64,000 nucleotides of DNA, taken from positions 124,001 to 188,000 of the forward strand of contig CAMLHZ010000004.1 in the NCBI GenBank assembly GCA_946480085.1. The letters run 5' to 3'. Made by a program: the position numbers and the translations under genes. Source of the stretch: an uncultured Flavobacteriales bacterium. GTDB lineage: Bacteria > Bacteroidota > Bacteroidia > Flavobacteriales > Crocinitomicaceae. Positions 44,384 to 53,635 of this stretch are shown here, piece after piece (positions within the stretch are counted from its first letter, which is position 1; each line of letters begins with the position of its first letter). A model generated the notes under the pieces. The model ran no database searches, was not told the origin of the DNA, and saw nothing but the letters and a program-made list of their open reading frames with translations.

Positions 44384-47300
44384 TTACATAACCACAATCT
44401 TTCGGAGAATCTCTTTGCCGTTTTCGGATGCAATTCGGAACATATACGTTCCATTTGCATATTTGCTTAAATCAATCTCATTTTCTTTCTGATCCAGTTT
44501 TTGTTCAAGCACCAATTTCCCAAATTCGTCATAAACCTTAACGGCATTCAATGCTGAATTCTGAGAAGAGATAGTTACCACACCCGTTGAGGGATTTGGA
44601 TAAAGAGAAATGTTTGACAATTCTTCCGTTGAAACCGAAAGGTCATCGTGCACATGAACAACTTGTGTCGCCGTATCATTCGGACAAGCATTGTTCACTC
44701 CAATTAACGTAATCGTATAATCACCTTCCTGAGTGTACTGATGCCACGGATTGTCATCTGAGCTATTAGCTCCATCACCAAAATTCCAGAAATAGCCATT
44801 GGCATTCGTTGAACTATTCGTACAAGTCACTATTGCGTTTGGCAGATAAAGATCGATTGCATTTGTCCCGAATTGGGCACTTACCGGTGAACTAACTTCC
44901 ACATTCACTGTTTGAACTAAGGTATCAGCTCCGCCAGGACCCGTTACGATTAATTGAACATTGTAGGTTCCACTTGCAGCATACGAGATCAAAGGTTCAA
45001 CATCCGAACTGGTTGCAGGAATTCCACCTGAAAATGACCAGTTATAGGTCTGCCCGTTGCTACTTGTGTTTTCAAATGCGATGGTTTGACCAGCACAAAC
45101 ATTTGTATTCTGAACAAAGAAGTTTGCAACTGGTGGATCGGTTGGTGCAACAACCAATTGCCCATTCGAAGTTGTTACTTGCGACCACAATCCAGCACCA
45201 TTCTTCGCTTTTACAGAAACGTAGTAAGTCGTTCCAATGGTCAAATTCAAACCTCCAATACTCACCGAAGTATTCCAGTAATTGTCTGTCCAGGGATAAA
45301 CATCCGTTGCTCCAGCTGTTGTTCCAACTGCCACCCAATAGGAATTGATGTCTGAATTCGGATCTGTAGTTGTTGACCAATTCGCCTCTATCGTTGTATT
45401 ACTTGCAGTTGTGGAAATATCTGAAGAAGTTCCATCATTTACGGATGAAATATCTACTGGCGGCGTCCAATCTACAAACACATCTTGCTGCTGAATTGCT
45501 GAAAGATTGCCTGTGCTATCCTGCACAATCGATTTGATTCGACCAGCTTCTGTGGAAGGGTTCACCGATTGAAAACGCAATGCTCCGGTGGACTGAACAT
45601 CCGTAGTTACACTTGCAGCTCTGGAACGATACACTTTCAAATTATTTACCTGATAAGCAGCATTTCCACTTCTGAAAGAAATAAAATCACCATCTAAAAT
45701 TGGCGAAGGATCTACATAGGTTTGTACCAGACCATTGTCTATATACACCTGATGTTTCCCTGAAATTCTATCATAAACCACTTTGAAATCATACCATGTT
45801 CCGGCAGTGAACGTATAACTCACTTCATCAACCAACGAGAAAACGTCATTTGTTACTTTGTAAAGCTGCACTTTAGCGTTATCCAATCTAAAAAACACGA
45901 AATAGGAATTTCCACGATTTGGAAGCGAAGCATCTGAACAGAAATAATGGAATCCGGCTCTGCGGTTGGTCCCAGCTCCTGAAATTGCACCTGACCAATG
46001 GTACAAATAGCGGTTGCTCAAGTTTTGAGTCAACTCCGTATAAACATTTGTATTCGTGTTCGCTTCGTCTGTTTGGCCGAGAAATCCGTTGTTCAGTGCC
46101 CAGGTTCCTGTACTTGTAGTCCAATCTGCGTGTAATGCTGCCTGATCAAAATTATCACTGAAGAATCCCAATTCATCATTCGCACGCCAATCAGAACCAT
46201 CATAATCAATGACTTGGTAATAGCTTTTCTCCAAACCACTTCCACCAGCATTATCCTGATCCGTAAACGTTGTAGTAAAACTTTGTGTTACCCATTGTGG
46301 AGGATTACTCACCGCAGTAGTTGGTGGAGTCGCATCCGGCGGTGTAACGGTTGGAACAACACTTGTCCGGTTCGCTTGCCAACCCGCGGCCACGGTAGCA
46401 CAATCACTTCTGAATTCGATTAAAAGTGAACCTCCGGAAGAAACTACAGTTCCCGGGGAAGCGGTTCCAGTGTAAGTTCCGATCAAGGGAGAAGAATTCG
46501 TAGCTCCATCATAGATGTATAAATAATCCCAATTGGCTTCCGTATTGAAAGCCGTAAAATTGAGTGTAACACTTGTTGCTCCAGTTGGCTGAATTAAGGT
46601 AAAATAACGCTCATCATTCGCATAATTTGAAGCTGCACCACCAGTATCCGTAAAACTTCCGGTTGCAGAAGTCACTGTGCTTTGTGTAGGGTTGTTATTT
46701 ACCAATGTGTAATACAACGACCAATTCCAGTTGATTCCCGGATCGGTGTGCGTTTGATTTGGATAATGCTGATGGCCTTTGATCTTTGTACAGCCACCAA
46801 GAACCTGAGAACCGGAAGTCGCTGGTCCGGAAAAACATCTTAACGGACTGATTCCATAACCGCTTTGACAAATATCTCTCGTAATTCCAGCCGAAGCATT
46901 ATACATGGCCATTGTATACCAACTTGCATTATCGATGTATCCTTCATGTTCATAACCAATGGTATACGGATTTTCAGATCCAACATGCCACGCCTTATTT
47001 GCTTCATTCACCATTTGAGTTACTTGTCCGTCAGAAGAACGAACCACATAATGGTAAGAAACACTCGAATTACAGTTTTGCGACCAGGAAATTGCTCCAG
47101 CATAGCTTCCTTGAATTGTATGAATCGTTATCGCAGAAATCGCGGTTCCGTTTCTTGAGCTGTAATTACAAGTGGGGGCAGGATTCCAAATGGCGGGAGT
47201 ATATTCCACAGATTTTTGGTTCACTGAAATCGGTTTGTATTTTTCACCGTTAGATGAAACAATTCCTGTTGGTTCGAAAATCACCTTAGTTGCACTCAGT

Positions 47301-47875
47301 AAAGCCGCGTTGTTTCCGAACGCCTTTACGAAATCCAAATGATAGGTTGGGAAACTAAATTTCGCAGAATTTGATGAAGTATTGAGAAACTTAAACAGCT
47401 CATAAATCTCGGCATCTCTTGCAAACCGATTTACAGCTCCCGAATCAGACAAATAAGAAAGCGCATCGAACGTTAAATAAAGGGCTTTTTCAATTCCCTG
47501 ACTTTTGACCGTTTGATAGTAATGATTAAATGCTGAAGCATAGGCCAAAACTTCTTTGGAAGGATCCGTTGACATTTCACTCGCAGGAATTTTCGACAGC
47601 TTACTTACCGTTTTGAAATTGTTCTTGAAATAACCCTTTCCATCCTTCACCATTCCAAAATATCCATATGAAAGTGGCAAACCGGAACAAGATTCATCCT
47701 GAGTTCCATCCAAATAAGCAAAACGGGTTTGCGTATAACTTGTCGCTTCTAAAACTCCCTTGGGAATCTCTGGAAACTGTGCATAGGCGTTGTTACAATA
47801 TTGCAGGAAGTCAACGTCTTGTGAGATAGAAATTGTTGACAGAAGAAGGGCAGTAACAAGGAGAATTTGTTTCAT
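44384..47875 (-). CDS. T9SS-secreted multidomain N-acetylmuramoyl-L-alanine amidase
   Basis: 1163 residues. Signal peptide 1-18; an N-terminal region to about 220; an Amidase_2 domain (about 240-395) with zinc-site residues in ITIHTIQGSY and GHQHYPNQTHTDPG, and YEHEG; a CUB-like domain (about 405-505, YLYIYDG, CATVAAGW); a concanavalin/LamG-like sandwich (about 560-755); an Fn3-like domain; two PKD-type domains (about 915-1065, NWSFSGGIP and YFWNFGDGANSSDDNPWHQY); and a T9SS type A sorting domain (about 1083-1163, LYPNPSTGVVTISS, GTYMFRI). It cleaves the amide between muramic acid and the stem peptide. Export beyond the outer membrane suggests foreign walls as targets. Confidence 0.9.
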   Translation of the reverse strand: MKQILLVTALLLSTISISQDVDFLQYCNNAYAQFPEIPKGVLEATSYTQTRFAYLDGTQDESCSGLPLSYGYFGMVKDGKGYFKNNFKTVSKLSKIPASEMSTDPSKEVLAYASAFNHYYQTVKSQGIEKALYLTFDALSYLSDSGAVNRFARDAEIYELFKFLNTSSNSAKFSFPTYHLDFVKAFGNNAALLSATKVIFEPTGIVSSNGEKYKPISVNQKSVEYTPAIWNPAPTCNYSSRNGTAISAITIHTIQGSYAGAISWSQNCNSSVSYHYVVRSSDGQVTQMVNEANKAWHVGSENPYTIGYEHEGYIDNASWYTMAMYNASAGITRDICQSGYGISPLRCFSGPATSGSQVLGGCTKIKGHQHYPNQTHTDPGINWNWSLYYTLVNNNPTQSTVTSATGSFTDTGGAASNYANDERYFTLIQPTGATSVTLNFTAFNTEANWDYLYIYDGATNSSPLIGTYTGTASPGTVVSSGGSLLIEFRSDCATVAAGWQANRTSVVPTVTPPDATPPTTAVSNPPQWVTQSFTTTFTDQDNAGGSGLEKSYYQVIDYDGSDWRANDELGFFSDNFDQAALHADWTTSTGTWALNNGFLGQTDEANTNTNVYTELTQNLSNRYLYHWSGAISGAGTNRRAGFHYFCSDASLPNRGNSYFVFFRLDNAKVQLYKVTNDVFSLVDEVSYTFTAGTWYDFKVVYDRISGKHQVYIDNGLVQTYVDPSPILDGDFISFRSGNAAYQVNNLKVYRSRAASVTTDVQSTGALRFQSVNPSTEAGRIKSIVQDSTGNLSAIQQQDVFVDWTPPVDISSVNDGTSSDISTTASNTTIEANWSTTTDPNSDINSYWVAVGTTAGATDVYPWTDNYWNTSVSIGGLNLTIGTTYYVSVKAKNGAGLWSQVTTSNGQLVVAPTDPPVANFFVQNTNVCAGQTIAFENTSSNGQTYNWSFSGGIPATSSDVEPLISYAASGTYNVQLIVTGPGGADTLVQTVNVEVSSPVSAQFGTNAIDLYLPNAIVTCTNSSTNANGYFWNFGDGANSSDDNPWHQYTQEGDYTITLIGVNNACPNDTATQVVHVHDDLSVSTEELSNISLYPNPSTGVVTISSQNSALNAVKVYDEFGKLVLEQKLDQKENEIDLSKYANGTYMFRIASENGKEILRKIVVM

Positions 47876-47894
47876 CGTAGTAGAGTATGAGAAC

Positions 47895-47902
47895 CAAATG
47901 TA
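47895..47902 (-). promoter_or_regulatory. -7 box for the amidase gene
   Basis: CAAATGTA reads TACATTTG on the minus strand, a perfect TAnnTTTG, 19 nt before the ATG. No convincing -33 element. Confidence 0.45.
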
Positions 47903-47959
47903 AGGAACTAAAAAGAGCTTAACCAGCTTTTTTTCAACTAAATAGATTTAGTCGTTGTC

Positions 47960-48097
47960 TCCCGCGAAGTGCGCAGAGAGCGCAAAGGTTAATTTGATAT
48001 TGAAAAAAAAATGCAATGAATCTGAAAAAGTGAACTAACCAAAACTTCAGGCAACTGCTATAAAATGACTCCGCGACCTTCGCGTACTTCGCGGGAG
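47960..48097. repeat. Inverted-repeat element R6 between gpsA and the amidase gene
   Basis: CTCCCGCGAAGTGCGC (47960-47975) and GCGTACTTCGCGGGAG (48082-48097) pair with one mismatch and bound a 138-bp AT-rich interval with no ORF. The GC-rich arms contrast with the interior, as in a mobile intergenic repeat. Confidence 0.65.
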
Positions 48098-48103
48098 CAT
48101 TTT

Positions 48104-49105
48104 CTAGGTCAGTTTATCGCTTAGGATCTTCATTTCGATGGTTGGAGAAATTTTCTCGTACAGAATGTTGTAAACTGCCTGAAGAATGGGCATTTCAACA
48201 TTAAACTTCTTATTAATCTCAACTGCACATTTGGTCGCGTAATAACCTTCGGCAATCATTTCCATTTCCAGTTGAGCCGTTTTCACAGAGTAACCTTTAC
48301 CAATCATTTGACCGAAAGTTCTGTTACGGGAAAATTTGGAATAAGCTGTTACGAGTAAATCGCCTAAGTAGGCACTCGACTTCACATCACGGTGAATTGG
48401 ACTCACCTCATCAATGAAATTTTCAATTTCCTGAATAGCATTTGAAATCAAAACCGACTGAAAGTTATCTCCATAACCCAATCCGGCACAAATTCCAGCA
48501 GCCAGGGCATAAACGTTTTTCAAAACAGCGGATAATTCTGTTCCAAAAAGATCGTCAGAAATAGTGGTTTTAATGTAACGACAAGCAAGTGCATTGGCCA
48601 TTTCCCTAGCTTGACCTTCATTCTGAGAAGCAATTGTCAGATAAGAAAGACGCTCAAGTGCAACTTCCTCTGCATGACAAGGTCCTGAAATAATTCCGAT
48701 ATCAGAATAAGGAGTTCCAAAGGTTTTGTGAAAGAATCGTGCTGGAATAGCATTATATTCAGGAACAATTCCTTTTACAGCAGAATACACCACTTTTCCT
48801 TTGAATTGCTCTGGATTGGTATTCTCGAACAATTTCACCAAAAACGCTGATGGAGTGGCAATAATCAATACATCTGCCTTCGAAATAATCTCAGAAAGAT
48901 TACTCGAAACTTCAATTTTATTCAAATCAAATTCAACAGATTGCAGGTAATGTGGATTGTGACGATATGTCAAAAGGTGTTTAACCGCATCCTCATTCCG
49001 CATGAACCAATAAACCTTATCTCTATTGTTACACAGTATTTTAACCAAAGCGGTTGCCCAGCTTCCGCCTCCAATAACTGCAATATTCAACATCGATTTC
49101 TTCAT
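48104..49105 (-). CDS. gpsA: Glycerol-3-phosphate dehydrogenase, NAD(P)-dependent
   Basis: Makes sn-glycerol-3-phosphate from dihydroxyacetone phosphate for phospholipid synthesis. 333 residues with nucleotide-binding IAVIGGGSWATALVKIL, VDVLIIATPSAFLV-like segment, YSAVKGI with the catalytic-site Lys, SGPCHAEEV, and KNVYALAAGICAGLGYGDN. A typical length. ATG at 49105 or the one four codons later (49093) are both possible. Confidence 0.95.
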   Translation of the reverse strand: MKKSMLNIAVIGGGSWATALVKILCNNRDKVYWFMRNEDAVKHLLTYRHNPHYLQSVEFDLNKIEVSSNLSEIISKADVLIIATPSAFLVKLFENTNPEQFKGKVVYSAVKGIVPEYNAIPARFFHKTFGTPYSDIGIISGPCHAEEVALERLSYLTIASQNEGQAREMANALACRYIKTTISDDLFGTELSAVLKNVYALAAGICAGLGYGDNFQSVLISNAIQEIENFIDEVSPIHRDVKSSAYLGDLLVTAYSKFSRNRTFGQMIGKGYSVKTAQLEMEMIAEGYYATKCAVEINKKFNVEMPILQAVYNILYEKISPTIEMKILSDKLT

Positions 49106-49116
49106 GATTCCGGGTT

Positions 49117-49124
49117 CAAAGATA
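49117..49124 (-). promoter_or_regulatory. -7 box for gpsA
   Basis: CAAAGATA reads TATCTTTG on the minus strand, matching TAnnTTTG, 11 nt before the ATG. Confidence 0.5.
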
Positions 49125-49232
49125 GTTTTTTTTGAGTGTTATAGTCGTTTCCGATTTGATATCCCAAAGTAGCCAAAAATTTGTGATTGATACATTATTA
49201 CTAATGAAACTTCTTCTATTATCTTAAAAACT

Positions 49233-49240
49233 TATCTTTG
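49233..49240 (+). promoter_or_regulatory. -7 box for the RidA gene
   Basis: TATCTTTG, a perfect TAnnTTTG match, 17 nt before the ATG at 49258. It probably serves the RidA / TPR / methyltransferase unit. Confidence 0.5.
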
Positions 49241-49257
49241 CATTCAAAATAAATCAG

Positions 49258-49692
49258 ATGTCTGAAGAATCACGTATCTCTACGAGTAAAGCACCGAAAC
49301 CGGTTGGATTATATCCTCATGCTCGTAAAGTAGGAAATTTGCTGTTTTTATCGGGAGTTGGACCGCGTGTAGCCGGTTCTGACGCAACAGATTCAGGGGT
49401 TCCGGGATTGGAATTAGATAAAAATGGAAACTTCATTCAATTTGATTTTGAGGCTCAATGCAGAAGTGTATTTGATAACGTTCGTGTAATTCTTGAAGAA
49501 AGCGGATCAAGTTGGGACAACCTAGTTGATGTTACCGTTTTCCTTGTAAACATGAAGCGTGATTTCCATACCTACAACCGTATTTACGCAGAGTATTTCA
49601 AAGACAATCAGCCGTGTAGAACTACAGTTGAGATCAACTCTCTTCCTACACCTATTGCTATTGAGTTAAAATGTATCGCAACAATTGATTAA
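49258..49692 (+). CDS. RidA-family enamine/imine deaminase
   Basis: 144 residues of the RidA (YjgF/YER057c/UK114) family: GLYPHARKVGNLLFLSGVGPR, a longer loop than classical RidA, SVFDNVRVILEESGSSWDNLVDVTVFL, and the conserved PCRTTVEINSLP with the active-site Arg. RidA removes reactive 2-aminoacrylate by hydrolysing enamines. The GLYPHA...SGVGPR form resembles 2-aminomuconate deaminase relatives, but no kynurenine-pathway gene is adjacent. First of three close genes. Confidence 0.9.
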   Translation: MSEESRISTSKAPKPVGLYPHARKVGNLLFLSGVGPRVAGSDATDSGVPGLELDKNGNFIQFDFEAQCRSVFDNVRVILEESGSSWDNLVDVTVFLVNMKRDFHTYNRIYAEYFKDNQPCRTTVEINSLPTPIAIELKCIATID

Positions 49693-49700
49693 GCTATAAA

Positions 49701-50282
49701 ATGAGAGCATTTATTATTCGCTGTGTTCTAACAGCAGGATTATTATTTTTTACATACTACCTTTTCTATACCGGATACTGGGGTTGGGGAATCTTCATGA
49801 TTCTTATTACTGCTATTGTTGGTGCAACATTTATCATCAATGAAAATGTTGCTTTAGCCATTAACAACATGCGAAAAGGAGATCAGGTTCGTGCTGCAAT
49901 AGCAATGAACAGAATTACGCATCCACAGTTATTACCACGTCGTCAGCATGCCTACGTAATTTACATGCAGGCCTTGTTGAATGCTCAAAGTTTTGGTCAC
50001 GCGAAAAGCGAAATGATGTTGCGTAAAGCAATTGGCCTTGGTTTGAAACGCGGACATGATCAGGCAATGGCACGCATGCATTTAGCTGGAATTTGTGCTC
50101 AAACTGGTCGCCGCCAGGAATCAATTACCTTGCTTGGTGAAGCCAAAAAGCTTGACAACAGCGGTATGTTGAAGGATCAGATCAAAATGATGCAGGGGCA
50201 ACTTCAAAACACACCTTCTAAAAATCAAATGCGTATGGCGCAAATGATGGGAGGTAGAAAGAAGACGCCACGTTCGCGTTAA
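49701..50282 (+). CDS. Small membrane protein with TPR-like repeats
   Basis: 193 residues: two hydrophobic helices (about 5-25 and 28-48), then a helical tail with TPR-like spacing (HAYVIYMQALLNAQSFGHAK, MARMHLAGICAQTGRRQESI, LLGEAKKLDN) and a basic Met/Gln-rich end. No catalytic motif. Short spacing (8 bp after the RidA gene and 1 bp before the methyltransferase) suggests one transcript. Function unknown. Confidence 0.7.
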   Translation: MRAFIIRCVLTAGLLFFTYYLFYTGYWGWGIFMILITAIVGATFIINENVALAINNMRKGDQVRAAIAMNRITHPQLLPRRQHAYVIYMQALLNAQSFGHAKSEMMLRKAIGLGLKRGHDQAMARMHLAGICAQTGRRQESITLLGEAKKLDNSGMLKDQIKMMQGQLQNTPSKNQMRMAQMMGGRKKTPRSR

Positions 50283-50283
50283 G

Positions 50284-51144
50284 ATGAAAGTTTACGCTGA
50301 ATTTCCTGAGAATTACGAACTGATTGATGCGGGAAATGAATTGAAGCTGGAGCGCTGGGGCGAAATAGTTACTATTCGTCCGGAACACCAGGCCTATTTT
50401 AAACCAGGTTTACCAAAAAGTGACTGGCAAAACATGGCTCATTGGGAATTTGTCCCCAATAGCACCGGAAGCTTAAACGGCACCTGGAAGAAGCTTAAAG
50501 ACGATGCTCCTGATCATTGGGAAATTCGAATTAAGAACCTGCATTTTGCTTTAGAAGTTACTTCGAACAAACACATTGGATTGTTCCCTGAACAACATAC
50601 CAACTGGGAATATATTGCGGAAAATCTAAATTCGGAGAAACGCTTTTTGAATGCATTCGCCTACACGGGAGCAGCATCTTGCTTTGGAGCTTTAACTGGT
50701 GCCGAAGTGATTCATTGTGACAGTGTAAAAGGAATGATCGATTGGGCGAAAATAAACGCCGAACGTTCTCATATTCATTCTGTAAAATGGGTTTTGGAAG
50801 ACGCTTTCAAATTCATCAATAGAGAAATCAAACGTGCAAACACCTATGACCTGGTTCAACTTGATCCGCCAGCATGGGGAGTTGGTGCGAATAAAGAGAA
50901 ATGGAAACTCGAGAAAGACCTACCAGCTTTAATAGAGAGTGCACTTCAGTTATTAACTAAGAATGGAACCTTGATTTTGAACACCTATTCACCCAAAATG
51001 GATGTGTCAAAAATTGATGGTTTATTAGCGCAACTCGGCCCAAAATTCAAGTATACGAATGCGGAACTTTGGATGAAAAGTACAAGTGGGAAATTGTTGT
51101 ATTATGGAGTATTGACCCGAATTACTCGGCTACATCTTCGCTGA
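50284..51144 (+). CDS. RlmI-like class I SAM-dependent methyltransferase
   Basis: 286 residues of the Methyltrans_SAM (PF10672) type: motif I in LNAFAYTGAASCFGALTGAE, acidic-loop residue in HCDSVKGMIDWAKINAE, and catalytic-type motif DLVQLDPPAWG. These are mostly 23S rRNA cytosine methyltransferases, but the N-terminal PUA domain of RlmI is absent here and the substrate is unproven. It ends convergently with the response regulator gene, whose last 23 bp overlap it. Confidence 0.83.
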   Translation: MKVYAEFPENYELIDAGNELKLERWGEIVTIRPEHQAYFKPGLPKSDWQNMAHWEFVPNSTGSLNGTWKKLKDDAPDHWEIRIKNLHFALEVTSNKHIGLFPEQHTNWEYIAENLNSEKRFLNAFAYTGAASCFGALTGAEVIHCDSVKGMIDWAKINAERSHIHSVKWVLEDAFKFINREIKRANTYDLVQLDPPAWGVGANKEKWKLEKDLPALIESALQLLTKNGTLILNTYSPKMDVSKIDGLLAQLGPKFKYTNAELWMKSTSGKLLYYGVLTRITRLHLR

Positions 51145-51799
51145 TAAGGTTGTGCTTAACAGCATACATAACCAATCCAACTACATTTCGAGCCCCAACC
51201 TTTTGTAACATCATTGTTCTTGCTCCCTCAATTGTACGTTTCGCTTTAAATGTTACATCTGCAATTTCCTGAGTGGTGAACTCTTTACAGATCATCTGTA
51301 ATACTTGTAATTCGAACGGTGTGAATTCTACCTGACGGGTCTCTAACTGCGGTTTGATCTTTCCATTTACCATCAATTTTGAGATCAGCATTTTAGAGGT
51401 TCTATCGCTCAGGTAATAACCTGTTTCCATGCAAGAAAATACTGCTCGTTCAATTTCCTCCGGGCTATCATCCTTAGACAGGTAACCATTAGCTCCACTC
51501 TCAATGGTTTGCTCAACGAAAACATTATCGTCGTACATAGAGATGATCAAGATCTTCAGTTTCTTGTCAAATTTTCTAATTCGGCGTACAGTTTCCAAAC
51601 CATTCAAAACCGGCATTCGGTAGTCGAGAAAAACTACGTCTATGCGTTCGTGCTGAAGTGTATTGATCAACTCCTGACCATTTTCCACAGAACAAACCAC
51701 GTTTACTCCAGCAAAACTATTCAAAAGATTCTCTAATCCCTGACGATATATTGCCTGATCCTCAGCAATTGCAACTCTTACTATGCCTTTACTTTCCAT
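51122..51799 (-). CDS. NarL/LuxR-type response regulator
   Basis: 225 residues: receiver domain with acidic pocket E13/D14, phospho-acceptor D59 in VVFLDYRMP and a Lys in YLSKDDSP, then a LuxR-type HTH (about 160-220, FTPFELQVLQMICKEFTTQEIAD). It is the effector of the histidine kinase gene just upstream, with a 19-nt overlap. The three near-palindromes upstream of the operon could be its own binding sites. The 3' end overlaps the methyltransferase gene by 23 bp on the other strand. Confidence 0.92.
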   Translation of the reverse strand: MESKGIVRVAIAEDQAIYRQGLENLLNSFAGVNVVCSVENGQELINTLQHERIDVVFLDYRMPVLNGLETVRRIRKFDKKLKILIISMYDDNVFVEQTIESGANGYLSKDDSPEEIERAVFSCMETGYYLSDRTSKMLISKLMVNGKIKPQLETRQVEFTPFELQVLQMICKEFTTQEIADVTFKAKRTIEGARTMMLQKVGARNVVGLVMYAVKHNLISEDVAE

Positions 51800-52572
51800 T
51801 GCACACGCACCTTAGTGCCTCTCTCTTTTTTGGTAAAATTAATTGTTCCTCCGATATGCTGCAATCGCATAGCAATATTTCTCATTCCCAAAGAAGGCAA
51901 TGTTTTATCTACATCAACGGCGGGATCAAAACCTTTTCCATCATCATCAATGGTAACATCCAATCCAAGTTCATCTTGAATAAAGAGCACACTCACGTGG
52001 GTGGACTCTGAATATTTTATGATGTTGTTCATCAATTCCTGAATCACTCTATAAATAGCCAATTCGATATCTGGTGTTTGTTCCTCGGACTTTGGATCGT
52101 TAACCGCCTGAATTTCAAATTCAATATCCTTCACTTGAGAGTTCAGATTGCCAATTAAACTGTTGATTCCTGCAATAATTCCCAATTCCTCAAGAATAGA
52201 GGGCATCATCTCATAGGAAATTTGACGCACTTTATTAATGGCTATTCCAAGGTTTTCGTTTAGAATCTTCTTCTCTTCATCCGACATACTTGCCGAAGCG
52301 ATTCCGAATTTAACAGCGGTTAATGTAGAGCCAATGTCATCGTGCAATTCGAAAGCAATTCTACGCTTCTCTTGTTCCCGACCATCAATTGCAGCACTTA
52401 CAAGGTCTTTTTGATAAGCAATTTCGATATTCTTCAACTCGTTTTTACGTCGCTGAAGTTTACGCTGATAAAAGAAAACGGAGCAAATAATTGCCAGCGC
52501 GAGTATAACCATACACACGGTAATAATCACGAAGATCAATACATCTAAGTTCTCTGTGCTCTTCCCAGCCAT
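51781..52572 (-). CDS. Membrane sensor histidine kinase, HisKA_3 type
   Basis: 263 residues: one helix near 11-35, a short coiled stretch, dimerisation domain with the phosphorylation site H77 in RIAFELHDDIGSTLTAVKFG, and an HATPase_c domain (N-box VIQELMNNIIKYSEST, G-box DVTIDDDGKGFDP). It lacks any periplasmic or PAS sensor, so its input probably comes from a partner, most simply the 7-TM protein encoded just upstream (28-nt overlap). It belongs to the NarX/DegS-like kinases that pair with NarL-type regulators. Confidence 0.93.
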   Translation of the reverse strand: MAGKSTENLDVLIFVIITVCMVILALAIICSVFFYQRKLQRRKNELKNIEIAYQKDLVSAAIDGREQEKRRIAFELHDDIGSTLTAVKFGIASASMSDEEKKILNENLGIAINKVRQISYEMMPSILEELGIIAGINSLIGNLNSQVKDIEFEIQAVNDPKSEEQTPDIELAIYRVIQELMNNIIKYSESTHVSVLFIQDELGLDVTIDDDGKGFDPAVDVDKTLPSLGMRNIAMRLQHIGGTINFTKKERGTKVRVQWKVKA

Positions 52573-53189
52573 ATTGCTAATGTAAAAACTAAATTACAAA
52601 CCATTATCAGAACCCATTTAACGAGACTCACATTATCTCGTACAGTAGCGTACATTAAACTTGAATAAAATGCGTTATAGGCGAACGTGCCAGAAAAGTA
52701 TAAGAAGTATGCTGATTTAATCCAAAAAACCGGATTAATCGAGAGATCTTCAATATGTTCATATCTAAAAATCTCGTAGTAATAATAGATTATTAAACAC
52801 AAGATGATAATTCCCACAAGTAAACTAGCGTAAACTGGGGTATATAAAAGTGACACCCTAAATCCGTAAATCAAACAAAAAAGAATTACCGCATCCAAAA
52901 TAACGAATGAGGCATTTTTGGCATTTGATTTTATAACATTTTGAGAAAAGATCCCAACGAGTATCATAAAATCAATTGCTTGTCCAACATGGATAAGAAA
53001 TGTGTTATTCAGCCCTTTTGCATAAACCACATCGCCAATAAATTCGCAGGAAGCAGAGGAAATACACAACAGGACAATCAAATCCAAATTCCTTGAATAG
53101 GTTCTGGTAAACAAAAGTACTGCCACTAAAATTAGTGGCAGTAGGTAAGAATAGTAAAGGACATTATATAAATAATCAAATTTGTCCAT
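52545..53189 (-). CDS. Seven-helix membrane protein of the signalling operon
   Basis: 214 residues, almost entirely hydrophobic with seven predicted helices near 10-28, 37-52, 66-86, 93-112, 115-137, 155-178 and 187-207. No known sensor signature is recognised. The gene overlaps the small-protein gene upstream by one base (TAATG) and the kinase by 28 nt, so it is almost certainly made with both. It is a good candidate for the missing sensory part of the kinase. Confidence 0.8.
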   Translation of the reverse strand: MDKFDYLYNVLYYSYLLPLILVAVLLFTRTYSRNLDLIVLLCISSASCEFIGDVVYAKGLNNTFLIHVGQAIDFMILVGIFSQNVIKSNAKNASFVILDAVILFCLIYGFRVSLLYTPVYASLLVGIIILCLIIYYYYEIFRYEHIEDLSINPVFWIKSAYFLYFSGTFAYNAFYSSLMYATVRDNVSLVKWVLIMVCNLVFTLAIWLGRAQRT

Positions 53190-53500
53190 TAAGAATTCAA
53201 ATCGTTAGCATTACCTGAATACGGTGGTGATTGTTTACCAGTATCAATAATCAAATCTAAGATATCATTCTCATTTGCGTCTGCAGCTACCATTACAATA
53301 GTGTTGCTACCCGTAACCGAATCGTTTCCAAAATAAACACGAATCCCTTTTGCTCCTGTTTGCGCTAATAAATCATTAATGTGATCTTTTCCAATAAAAA
53401 CCCCTTTTGTAGTGTTTGGACATGCGCGTCTGTAACAAGCTGTTAAGGCTTTTCCTTGAGCAAGGGTAATTGGTCCCCCTTCTGTTCCGTTGAATGACAT
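53189..53500 (-). CDS. Small conserved protein heading the signalling operon
   Basis: 103 residues, soluble, no signal peptide. It resembles a group of about 110-residue Bacteroidota hypotheticals with a TACYR-x-A-x-P segment, KGVFIGKDHINDLLAQTGAKGIR-like central region, YFGND and ANENDILDLIIDTG near the end; no function is known to me. A C-x3-AC pair (C22, C27) lies near the N-terminus. It may be a ligand-binding or regulatory partner of the operon. Its stop overlaps the 7-TM start as TAATG. Confidence 0.75.
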   Translation of the reverse strand: MSFNGTEGGPITLAQGKALTACYRRACPNTTKGVFIGKDHINDLLAQTGAKGIRVYFGNDSVTGSNTIVMVAADANENDILDLIIDTGKQSPPYSGNANDLNS

Positions 53501-53635
53501 AGTTTAAAAGTATTAAGTTTTAACAATGTTATAATTTCTACACTGAAATAACAACTGAACTTTTAGTAAACGCGTTTTTCATTTCACTTAATCCTTGAAA
53601 AACAAAGGACTAACATATAAAAATTAACAAATAAA

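Noticed and set aside
49258..49692. Calling the RidA protein 2-aminomuconate deaminase
   Set aside because: Similarity in the N-terminal segment only; no kynurenine or aminophenol pathway genes are near.
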